A stretch of 64,000 nt of DNA, taken from assembly GCF_001424945.1 (NCBI RefSeq), contig NZ_LMCW01000009.1:50037-114036 (forward strand), written 5' to 3'. Under the pieces are notes generated by a model, which saw only the letters and a list, made by a program, of their open reading frames with translations, was not told the DNA's origin and searched no databases. The position numbers were made by a program, and so were the translations under genes. Shown here one piece after another: positions 18,082-26,541 of this stretch (position 1 is its first letter; every line of letters starts with the position of its first letter). This stretch comes from Rhizobium sp. Root1203. GTDB lineage: Bacteria > Pseudomonadota > Alphaproteobacteria > Rhizobiales > Rhizobiaceae.

Positions 18082-21065
18082 ATGGGGATAAACGTCTTTC
18101 AGTTCTTAGATGTGCTGCCCGGCATGGTATGGACCATGCAGGAGGATGGCCAGGTCGATTTCGTCAACCGAAGCTGGGTAGAGTTCACGGGGCTGCGACC
18201 GGCGTCCGCAGAGTCTTGGCGCTGGGAGGATGCGGTGCACCCGGCCGATGTTGGCGCAGTCACCGTCCATCTGCAGAACGTTAGGCACGCAGAGACAGAG
18301 GGAACGATCGAAGCGCGCCTTCGAAACGCTACAGGCGAATTTCGTCGATTCCTCATTCAGTGGGCGCCATTGGAAGACACGTGGTGCGGGGTGGCGACCG
18401 ATATTGAACCCGTCGTTCAGAAACGGGAAAGGTCACAGGCCGCACTCGATTTCCAGCTCGTCGTCGATAGCATCCCGATACCCGTGGCCGTGACAACCCC
18501 AACTGGGGAAGTCGAAGGCCTTAACCAACTGACCCTCTCCTATTTTGGACTGAGCCTCTCGGATCTAAAGGGCTGGAAGGCATCGGAGGTCGTGCACCCG
18601 GATGACCTGAAGGAAACCATAGAAGCCCAGATCGGAGCTCACATGGCGGGCACCTCTTACAACGTTGAGAGCCGCCACCTTCGCGCCGACGGCATTTATC
18701 GGTGGCATAACGTACTGGGTCTACCGCTGCGGGACCAGTCTGGTGCGATCCAGCGGTGGCTGCATCTGCTGATCGACATCGATGACCGAAAACGGGGCGA
18801 GGTAGCCCTTGCAAACAGTGAACGCGAGTCTCGATTGATTATCGGCACTATCGCAGGATTGGTTGCGCTCTTTACGCCCGAAGGTCAGTTGAATGGCGCA
18901 AATCAACAGCTTCTCGACTACTTTCAACTGCCCCTTGAAGAGGTCGTGAACTGGGCGACCAACGGCATCACGCACCCCGACGACCTGCAGCACTGTGTCG
19001 AGACATTTACGGCGTCGCTCAAGACGGGAGAGCCGTATGACTTCGAGACGCGCTTCCGTCGCTATGATGGCGAATTTCGCTGGTTCCAAGTCCGCGGTCA
19101 CCCGGTCAAAGACGATAATGGCGGGATTGTCCGCTGGTATGGTCTGCTGACTGATATCGATGATCGGCGCAAGGCGGTGGAGGCGTTGCGCGAGCGCGAG
19201 ATCGAGCTGCAATTGATCGTAAACTCGATCCCAGGCCTCATCATTGTGCTCCGGCCCGACGGGGCTGTGGAGAGCGTAAACGATCAGTCCTTGCGATATT
19301 TCGGCTATGATTTTAACGAGCATCAAAAGTGGCAGACCAACGATATCATTCATCCTGACGATCGCGACCGGGGCGTGGCTAGGTTCGCCGAGGCGGTCGC
19401 CGCAGGTCAATCGTACGAGGTAGTGGAAAGGCTCCGTCGGCACGACGGCGTCTATCGTTGGTTCCAGGTACGAGGAACTCCCGTGCGCGACCACGAGGGC
19501 CTCGTCGTACGATGGTACTTCCTGTTGAATGATATCGACGACCGGAAGCACGCCGAAGTGGCGCTTGCGAACAGCGAGAGGGAGTTCCGCCATATCGTCA
19601 ACATGGTTCCGGGCATGATCATACTTTCGCAGCCTGATGGAACGCTCGACGGGAGCAACCAACAGCTACTGGACTATTTCGGAATCTCTCTCGACGAGGT
19701 GCAAGACTGGTCGACGAACGGCATAACTCACCCCGATGACGTGCAAGTCAATATCGACACCTTCCTGGGCGCACTCAAGGGCGGCAATCCTTACGACTAC
19801 CAAAGCCGTTATCGAAGACACGACGGCGTGTTCCGGTGGTTCCAGGTGCGGGGACAGCCACTTCGGGATGCAGAGGGCAAGATCGTCCGATGGTACGGAC
19901 TACTGACCGACATCGACGATCGCAAGCAGGCCGAAGATGAACTGCGTAGAAGTCAGGCCCTTCTCATTGCAGGCCAGCGCTTGATCAGGACGGGTACGTT
20001 CTCCTGGCATGTCGAAACCGACGAACTGATCTTGTCCGACGAATGGCTTCGAATCCTCGAATTCGAAAAAGACGAAGTCGTGACGTTTGACCGGATAACG
20101 GAGCGGATACATCCGGACGACGTCGCACTGTTTGCCGGGAAGATCGGCGCCGTACGCGAAGGCGACGAGGACTCGGAATACGAGGTCCGCGTTCTCGCCC
20201 GCAACGGCGACATAAAGTACGTTCGCGTCATCGGCGAGGTTATAATTCACCGGAATGGAAGTCGGGAATGCCTTGGAGCGATTCAGGACGTGACACAGAG
20301 GCGCTTGACGGAGGAAGCGCGCGATCAGTTGCGCACCGAGCTTGCGCGAGTAACCAGCATCCTCAGCCTCGGCCAGATGTCGGCGGCGATCGCGCACGAG
20401 GTGAACCAACCACTATCGGGCATCATCACGAACGCGAACACCTGTCTGCGGATGCTTGCAGCCACGCCGCCCGACATAGATACGGCCCTTGAGACGGCGC
20501 GGCGCACGATCAGGGACGGCAATCGTGCCACCGAGGTGATCGCCAGACTGCGGGCGCTATTCAGCAAGCGCAACATCGAATTCGAAGACGTCGATATAAA
20601 CGACGCGGTGAGTGAGGTATTGCCTTGTCTGCAGGTGATCAGAGACGCAACGGCGTCGCTGTACGAACGTACTTTGTCAACTCCCTTCCCCCAGTGAACG
20701 GCGATCGCGTTCAACTTCAACAAGTGATCAACAACCTGCTTCGCAACGCTATTGACGCGGTATCAGGTGTGAAGGATCGGCTGAGATCGGTCGAGATCCG
20801 AACCCAGCTCGGTGGTGATGGGCAGATAAGCGTTGCGGTCAGCGACAACGGAATTGGTCTCGACCCGGACGGAGGTACGCGGATCTTCGAAGCCTTCTAC
20901 ACCACGAAGAACAATGGGATGGGGATCGGTCTTTCAGTCTGTCGCTCCATCATCGAGAGTCATGGTGGGCGCCTTTGGGCCGAGCCTAACCATGGGCCGG
21001 GTGTCACCATGCATTTCTCCGTACCGGCCGCCGAAGAGGCAAGCATCACCGCGGCCTCGCAATGA
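18082..21065 (+). pseudogene. Six-PAS sensor histidine kinase, frameshifted before the ATPase domain
   Basis: Two frames together encode a kinase of about 990 aa. The first frame runs to 20697 and carries six PAS/PAC units and HisKA (His772 in AHEVNQPLSG). The HATPase continues in another frame to 21065 (VQLQQVINNLLRNAIDA, DNGIGL, GMGIGLSVCRSIIE). Alignment with the kinase at 14930 places a loss of one base near 20618-20626. As written, the first product would be a kinase without an ATP-binding domain. It could be a real mutation or a sequencing error. A GTG at 18064 is an alternative start. PAS units 3, 4, 5 and 6 are very similar to each other, which shows recent internal duplication. Confidence 0.85.
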
Positions 21066-21150
21066 AAGGCTGGAATCTTCCCCCGCTCCGGCAGCTCTGA
21101 TCCGGTCCACCTCCGCACGAAGTCGAGCAGTCGGGGAAGTACCCGATACA

Positions 21151-21185
21151 AAGGTGTCGGCCATACCTTGGTGCAATTGTTGCAG
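21151..21185 (+). promoter_or_regulatory. Conserved box 6 overlapping an epoxide-hydrolase palindrome
   Basis: An imperfect palindrome AAGGTGTCGGCCATACCTT (21151-21169) overlaps the shared box (CATACC...CAATTG, 21160-21185), which ends 58 bp before the epoxide hydrolase start. The layout mirrors that in front of the paralogue at 11787. Confidence 0.55.
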
Positions 21186-21242
21186 ACCTCCCTCGGTGCG
21201 AATTTTCTCCTCGTCAAACAGCGCACGAGCAAGGAGGACGCC

Positions 21243-22541
21243 ATGTCCCGAGTAGAGCCAAAAGTTACCCGTCGAACACTGCTTGCAGTCGCGGCGTCCG
21301 CCAGCGCAATCGGAGTCTTTCCTGAAGCGTTCGCAGCGACCGGTCCGGTATCCGAACTCCGACCCTTCAAGTTTACCGCGTCCAAGGATCAACTCGCCGA
21401 TCTCCATCGACGCGTTGCCGCCACCCGCTGGCCGGACGAGGAAAATGTCACAGACGACAGCCAAGGCGTCAGGCTGGACACGATTAAGAAGCTCGCCACC
21501 CATTGGAAGACCCACGACTGGCGAAAGGTCGAGGCTCGGCTAAATTCATTTCCGCAGTTCCTGACCGAGATAGACGGCCTCGACATTCATTTCATTCACG
21601 TCAAGTCGAAGCACGAAAATGCGCTGCCGATAATCATCACCCATGGCTGGCCTGGATCGGTCATCGAACAGATGAAAATCATAAAGCCCCTCACCGATCC
21701 TACCGCTTTTGGTGGCACCGAAGCTGACGCTTTTCATGTGGTCATTCCTTCTCTTCCGGGCTACGGCTTCTCGGCCAAGCCCAGGCAGACGGGCTGGAAT
21801 CCGCCCCGCATCGCCAAGGCATGGGCTGGGCTGATGCAGCGCCTCGGCTACACGAAGTACGTCGCGCAGGGCGGCGACTGGGGCAATGCGGTCACCGAGC
21901 TGATGGCTGTGCAGGAGCCAGCGGGCCTCATCGGCATCCACACCAACATGGCGGCCACCGTGCCGGCCGATATCGCCAAGCTGCTGTCATCGGGCGCGCC
22001 GGCGCCTGCGAACCTCTCGGACGATGAGAAGCGCGCCTATGGGCAGCTGGACGATTTCTACAAGAACGGTCTCGGCTACGCGATCGAGATGAACAATCGG
22101 CCGCAGACGCTCTACGGCATTGTGGATTCGCCTATTGGACTTGCCTCCTGGATGCTCGATCACGACATCCGCAGCTACCGGATGATCGCTCGTTCCTTCG
22201 GCGGCGAGAAGGAAGGCCTTACGCCCGACGACGTGCTCGACAACGTCACGCTCTACTGGTTGACGAATACGGCTATCTCCTCGGCTCGCCTCTACTGGGA
22301 CAACGCGCACTTCCCCTCCGGCGGCTTCTTCGATCCACGTGGCATCAAGATCCCGGTCGCCGTCAGCGCCTTCCCAGATGAAATCTATCAGGCGCCGCAG
22401 AGCTGGGCCGAAAAGGCCTATCCGAAACTCATTCACTACGGCCGCCCGGCAAAGGGCGGACATTTCGCCGCCTGGGAGCAGCCGGAGCTGTTTACAGCCG
22501 AACTGAGAACCTCCTTTAGGTCTTTGCGTGATCAGATCTGA
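21243..22541 (+). CDS. TAT-exported epoxide-hydrolase family protein (paralogue 2)
   Basis: A 432-aa epoxide-hydrolase-fold protein clearly paralogous to the one at 10501. It has a twin-arginine-type signal (VTRRTLLAVAASASAIG, residues 8-24), an EHN domain, HGWPGS at 134-139, the nucleophile Asp212 in GGDWGNAV, and a Tyr in RLYWDN. The start is fixed by a strong AAGGAGG seven to eight bases before ATG 21243. It appears monocistronic, with a hairpin directly after the stop. It shares its upstream palindrome and box with the paralogue, so the two are probably co-induced. The substrate is unknown; differences in the lid region could mean different epoxides. Confidence 0.9.
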   Translation: MSRVEPKVTRRTLLAVAASASAIGVFPEAFAATGPVSELRPFKFTASKDQLADLHRRVAATRWPDEENVTDDSQGVRLDTIKKLATHWKTHDWRKVEARLNSFPQFLTEIDGLDIHFIHVKSKHENALPIIITHGWPGSVIEQMKIIKPLTDPTAFGGTEADAFHVVIPSLPGYGFSAKPRQTGWNPPRIAKAWAGLMQRLGYTKYVAQGGDWGNAVTELMAVQEPAGLIGIHTNMAATVPADIAKLLSSGAPAPANLSDDEKRAYGQLDDFYKNGLGYAIEMNNRPQTLYGIVDSPIGLASWMLDHDIRSYRMIARSFGGEKEGLTPDDVLDNVTLYWLTNTAISSARLYWDNAHFPSGGFFDPRGIKIPVAVSAFPDEIYQAPQSWAEKAYPKLIHYGRPAKGGHFAAWEQPELFTAELRTSFRSLRDQI

Positions 22542-22917
22542 AACTGTCCGGCGGCGGGGTCGCCGGACTTGACTGAAATCTCACATCTGCCGACCTCTCT
22601 CTGGTCCAATCATGGAGCAGACATCAGTGACGAGGTCGGCGGGAAGCCCCTTCCCGCGCATGCGTTAGATCGTCTCCGCATCCTCCGCGTCGTGAACACA
22701 ATCGGCCACATAGCTCGTGGCCCACTTATGTGGGACCTCCAAGGCAGCGACTGGGCATCTCGGCTGCGAACTGCTTCGAGTTTGCCAAAAGCCAAATCGA
22801 ACCATCTAACCTATCGCCTCTTCGATGACGGCTACGACAAGCTCTCGGATGTCCAAGGCGCGCGAAGCAAGAACGAAAGGAACGCGAAAAAACGGGCATC
22901 AAACCGGCCGCTGACGA
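22542..22917. other. Intergenic region with hairpin, no gene recognised
   Basis: A stem GTCCGGCG (22546-22553) / CGCCGGAC (22561-22568) follows the epoxide hydrolase stop by five bases. It has no T-run and may be a terminator. The rest shows open frames on both strands, but none has a recognisable family or ribosome site. Confidence 0.5.
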
Positions 22918-24441
22918 TCAGAAGCACCGCCCACCTTTACAGGCCTCCGTAAGCGCCCGCGACAACTGAGCCTGCGTGTATGGCTTCGACAACCTGACGA
23001 CGTCTCCGAGATCGCCGACGCCGTCCGGCAGTTCCGCGTATCCTGTCGCGAGTACGACCGGAAGCGTGGGAAACCGCTCTTGGATTTCCTGGCAGAGCCG
23101 CGCGCCTGTCATCTTCGGCATCGCATGATCGGTGACCACTACGTCCGGTAGCTGCTCTGTCCCGAGTATCGCAAGCGCCTCCTCGCCGGAACTGGCCTGG
23201 AGGGTTTCCATGCCAAGGTCCTCCAGCAGGAGCACCGTGTTCATGAGAACGAGGGCGTCGTCATCAACGACGAGCACGGTCATCGACGTAGGGGCCGGTT
23301 CCACGAGGTCCTCTGGAACGGCTGGCATGGGAGCCGCGTCGCTCTCGTCCGCGAGGGGCAGCCAGAGCTCGGCAGTCGTTCCCTCGCCTCGGGTGGATTT
23401 CAGCACCAGTTGTCCGCCGGACTGGGCCATGAGGCCGTGGACCATTGGCAGACCGAGCCCTGTGCCCTTGCCGACACCTTTCGTGGTGAAAAACGGGGTC
23501 GTTGCATTGGCCAGAGTTTGCGTGTCCATCCCCTCTCCCTGATCGCGCACCGAGAGACAGAGGTAGTCGCCTGACGAAGGTATCGCGCCCTTTGGAACGG
23601 TTCGCAGATCTGCGGCCACGACGATCTGTCCTCCGTCCGGCATGGCGTCGCGGGCGTTGACCACGAGGTTCAGAAGCGCACTCTCGAGCTGGTTCGCGTC
23701 TGTACGTACCCGAGGCAGATTGGGGGAGAACTGCGTGGCGATGACGACTTCGGGTCCGATGGTCCGGCGCATGAGTTCGGTCATACCTGCAACAAGAGCG
23801 CCGACGTCTACGGAAGCGAGCTGAAGTTCCTGGCGGCGGGAGAAGGCGAGCAGCCTCTGGGTCAGGTTCGCCCCGCGCTGTGCCCCCTGTATGGCGTTGT
23901 CGATAAGGTCAGCGACATCGGCTCTGACGGCCCTCTTTTTCGCGATCTCAAGACTTCCGAGGATCGCCGTCAAGAGGTTGTTGAAGTCGTGGGCGAGACC
24001 GCCCGTCAACTGCCCCACCGCTTCCATCTTCTGCGCCTGGAACATCGCTTCCTGCGCAGCACGTTTCTCGCTGATATCGCGAGTGATTTTCGCGAAGCCG
24101 ACAAGCTTGCCGTCCGGGTTCCTGATCGGATCGATAATGACGTTCGCCCAGAAGCGCGAGCCGTCCTTCCTGAGACGCCATCCCTCGCGCTCAAAGCGGC
24201 CTTCCTGCTCCGATATCTGTAGGGCGCGCGCGGGAAGGTCTTCGGCGCGATCCTCTTCCGTGTAGAACGTAGAGAAGTGTCGTCCGACGATCTCAGCTTC
24301 CGAATAGCCCTTTAGCCGTTGAGCGCCGGGATTCCAACTCGTGACGACGCCGTCTCGGTCGAGCATGTAGATCGCATAGTCCGTGATCGCCTCCACAAGG
24401 GTGCGATAGCGCTGCTCGAGTTTTACGTCGGTCTCGTCCAT
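22918..24441 (-). CDS. PAS hybrid histidine kinase with C-terminal receiver
   Basis: A 507-aa cytoplasmic hybrid kinase. A PAS/PAC domain (about 10-130; WNPGAQRLKGYSEAEIVGRH, then KDGSRFWANV) is followed by HisKA with LAHDFNNLLTAI, and HATPase with NLVVNARDAMPDGG, GEGMD and GKGTGLGL. A receiver (about 390-505) has the Asp in VVTDHAMPKMTG and Lys in LSKPYT. HDFNN-type kinases often act as relays or phosphatases. ATG 24441 was chosen because AGGAAG lies just upstream. It is 3' to 3' with the epoxide hydrolase gene, lacks the shared upstream box, and has a different kinase core from the multi-PAS enzymes, so it looks like a separate pathway. Confidence 0.9.
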   Translation of the reverse strand: MDETDVKLEQRYRTLVEAITDYAIYMLDRDGVVTSWNPGAQRLKGYSEAEIVGRHFSTFYTEEDRAEDLPARALQISEQEGRFEREGWRLRKDGSRFWANVIIDPIRNPDGKLVGFAKITRDISEKRAAQEAMFQAQKMEAVGQLTGGLAHDFNNLLTAILGSLEIAKKRAVRADVADLIDNAIQGAQRGANLTQRLLAFSRRQELQLASVDVGALVAGMTELMRRTIGPEVVIATQFSPNLPRVRTDANQLESALLNLVVNARDAMPDGGQIVVAADLRTVPKGAIPSSGDYLCLSVRDQGEGMDTQTLANATTPFFTTKGVGKGTGLGLPMVHGLMAQSGGQLVLKSTRGEGTTAELWLPLADESDAAPMPAVPEDLVEPAPTSMTVLVVDDDALVLMNTVLLLEDLGMETLQASSGEEALAILGTEQLPDVVVTDHAMPKMTGARLCQEIQERFPTLPVVLATGYAELPDGVGDLGDVVRLSKPYTQAQLSRALTEACKGGRCF

Positions 24442-24788
24442 GCGAACTTCCTGCCAATACTGAAGGTGTGTGGTCGTCAGGCGAGTTCTACCGCGTAGGA
24501 TTTTCAAGACAACCTAAAATTCCATGCGCCGTCGTACCGAGCGGTGGGCGAAGCCGGAAATTTCCTGCGGTAATTCTGTACGAAGGTGGTGCAGCTCTCA
24601 GATTCACACTTTGCGAAACCTCGCCCCAGCATGCAGGAGAGCCGGGCCCAACGGAAACTTATGTTCCGTGACCACAAGAGTCGCGAATGCCGCGGGAACG
24701 GCCGCTATCGTCGCCCGCCGACCCCGCAAAAAGAGTCACCGCTTCCGTGTGCGCGCTCATCGAGAGGCCGCGGACTGACTCGCTCATT

Positions 24789-25835
24789 TCACGGCGTGTT
24801 GCGCATATCAGTGCCTACCCGATCGAGGGCAGGAAGGTGGATACGTAGCGCCAGACCATCGTTGCTCCAGTCGCGCGTTATCGAGCCACCAAGCTGTTTT
24901 TCCACGACCGCTCCGACAAGGACGTTTCCAAATCCCCGTCGGGAAGGTTCCGCAGGCTGGGCTCCGCGTTCGATCCAGTGAAGAACAAAGCCCCGGGCTT
25001 CCTCGCGCCAGTTTATCGTCAACGTGCCGTTCGCGCGAGAAAGCGATCCATGGACTGCAGCGTTTGCCGCGAGTTCATGGAGAGCGAGACCTATAGGTTG
25101 GACCGCTGGGGCTGGGATCATTATCTCCGGGCCACTCGCGTTTACGCCAGCCCCACCGAAGACCCGGAGCTGAGCGCGAACGATGTCGCCAAGCAACACG
25201 TTCTGCCATCCATTTTCGGCGAGCAGCGCATGAGTGCGCGAAAGCGCCTGGACACGCTGTTGAACGGATGCCGCGTAGGATTCGATGCTGTCGGCCCTGG
25301 ATAGACGGACGACGCTGTCGACGATCGCAAGAACGTTCTTCGTCCGGTGATCAACTTCCAGAAGAAGGCGGTGTTCGGCCTCCTCGAGGGTTTGGATTCG
25401 CCGATATTCGGTCACGTCGATCTGGGAGGCGAAGTAGTACACTACCATGCCATCGTCGTCCTTGATGGCGCTAATATGGAGCTGGTTCCAGAACGGGCTA
25501 CCGTCCTTCCTGTAGTTCAGTATTTCGACCGTCGCGTCGCGATGCTGCGCGATCGCAGCACGAATTTCGGCAACGGCGGTGCGCGAGGTCGCTTCGCCTT
25601 GAAGAAAACGACAGTTCCGACCGATCACCTCGTCGGCGGAATAGCCCGTCAGGTTCAAGAAGGATTCGTTCGCGAGCACGATGGGCAGATCGGGATGACG
25701 GGCGTCCGTGACGACTATCGGCATCCGGGTTCGCTCGAACGCAAAAGAAGCCAGCTCCTTGCGGTCGGCCATCCCCTGATCGGACGCGGCCGAAGGTCGG
25801 TCGCCATGAATGTTGGAAGCCTCTACATGGGACAA
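24789..25835 (-). CDS. LOV-domain HWE-type histidine kinase (blue-light sensor)
   Basis: A 348-aa soluble kinase. Residues about 28-140 form a LOV-type PAS domain with the diagnostic GRNCRFLQG, whose Cys75 is the flavin-adduct cysteine. LNYRKDGSPFWNQLHI and FASQIDVT supply the conserved Asn and Gln flavin contacts. The kinase part is HWE/HisKA_2-like: His163 in VDHRTKNVLA, LHELAANAAVHG as N-box, and HWIERG carrying the Trp-X-Glu signature. Homologous LOV-HWE kinases are known light sensors in Brucella and Rhizobium. The frame opens at a TTG (25835) with GAGGTG upstream; ATG 25772 would still keep the whole LOV domain. No response regulator is adjacent, so its partner lies elsewhere. Confidence 0.92.
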   Translation of the reverse strand: MSHVEASNIHGDRPSAASDQGMADRKELASFAFERTRMPIVVTDARHPDLPIVLANESFLNLTGYSADEVIGRNCRFLQGEATSRTAVAEIRAAIAQHRDATVEILNYRKDGSPFWNQLHISAIKDDDGMVVYYFASQIDVTEYRRIQTLEEAEHRLLLEVDHRTKNVLAIVDSVVRLSRADSIESYAASVQQRVQALSRTHALLAENGWQNVLLGDIVRAQLRVFGGAGVNASGPEIMIPAPAVQPIGLALHELAANAAVHGSLSRANGTLTINWREEARGFVLHWIERGAQPAEPSRRGFGNVLVGAVVEKQLGGSITRDWSNDGLALRIHLPALDRVGTDMRNTP

Positions 25836-25874
25836 GGGTGCACCTCGGAGTCTAATTGGTGGTAGAGAACGTTC

Positions 25875-26070
25875 CTAGACGTTTGTAGTTGCGAGCCTTA
25901 TCGGAAAACTCATTGGCCCGATAAAAATGGACTCGAAGTGGACCTTTAGCTTGTGACCATTCTCGTAGACGATTTTCATCCCCTTGGACCTGGAGGCGGT
26001 TCTTAAAGAATTCGGGCCGACGTCGTCTCCCCCGCTGACCCGCGCGCGGACGCTCTTCAATGACCGCCAC
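25875..26070 (-). pseudogene. Possible PilZ-like small protein, frameshifted
   Basis: A GTG at 26070 opens a reading frame starting VIEERPRAGQRGRRRRPEFF, with the basic RxxxR-like start seen in small rhizobial PilZ proteins. The continuation that looks PilZ-like (KGMKIVYENGHKLKVHFES, ending IRLATTN) lies in another frame, implying a frameshift near 26000. PilZ domains bind c-di-GMP. If correct, it would fit with the EAL phosphodiesterase gene that follows on the other strand. The identification is tentative. Confidence 0.3.
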
Positions 26071-26400
26071 GTCCCGATATCGCGTTCGTTAATCCACGGT
26101 TGAACGGTTGAACCTGCACCGATGTGGTCGAAAATCAATTGTGCGATACCAATGCCGACCCTCTCACCGCAAAGATTGGCTGCGAGAACAATCACCACGA
26201 CCACCAGACCGTTGGGGAGCTCCTTAGAGGTAGCTCAGGGCAACGGATTTCATCGCGGAAGAAAATCCTGCCCCACTCTTCCACAAACAGAAGGATGAGG
26301 TGCAGCAGTACCTCGTCCACTAGCAGACCACCAAGTTTCCTCTGGACGAACCTGCCCTAGTCAAGCGATGCGAGCCCGTTCGCGGACCCAGGAGGAGTGC

Positions 26401-26541
26401 ATGTCACCCAGGCGGCCTCCGACGGGTGGACGCAACCGCCGTCAAACCCCGACGGCCGCTCGTCGAACAGAGCAACTTATGCTAGAAACGAACGTTCATG
26501 TGTCAGCCTGGTTCCCAACGACCTTGGAGGCATCAACTTGA
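26401..26541 (+). CDS. Small basic leader ORF (46 aa) before the EAL gene
   Basis: A 46-codon frame starts at ATG 26401 with a strong GGAGG ribosome site. Its stop (26539-26541) overlaps a TTG start of the phosphodiesterase gene at 26538. The peptide is Arg/Thr-rich in its first half and matches no family I know. The overlap suggests translational coupling, so it may be a leader whose translation controls the downstream gene. Coding is not proven. Confidence 0.4.
   Translation: MSPRRPPTGGRNRRQTPTAARRTEQLMLETNVHVSAWFPTTLEAST

Noticed and set aside
18721..19662. 313-codon minus frame inside the six-PAS kinase
   Set aside because: It is generated by the repeated PAS codons on the other strand.
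26126..26150. Possible seventh copy of the shared upstream box on the minus strand before the PilZ-like remnant
   Set aside because: It resembles the right half (TATCGCACAATTGA) but lacks the GATACC core at the required position.
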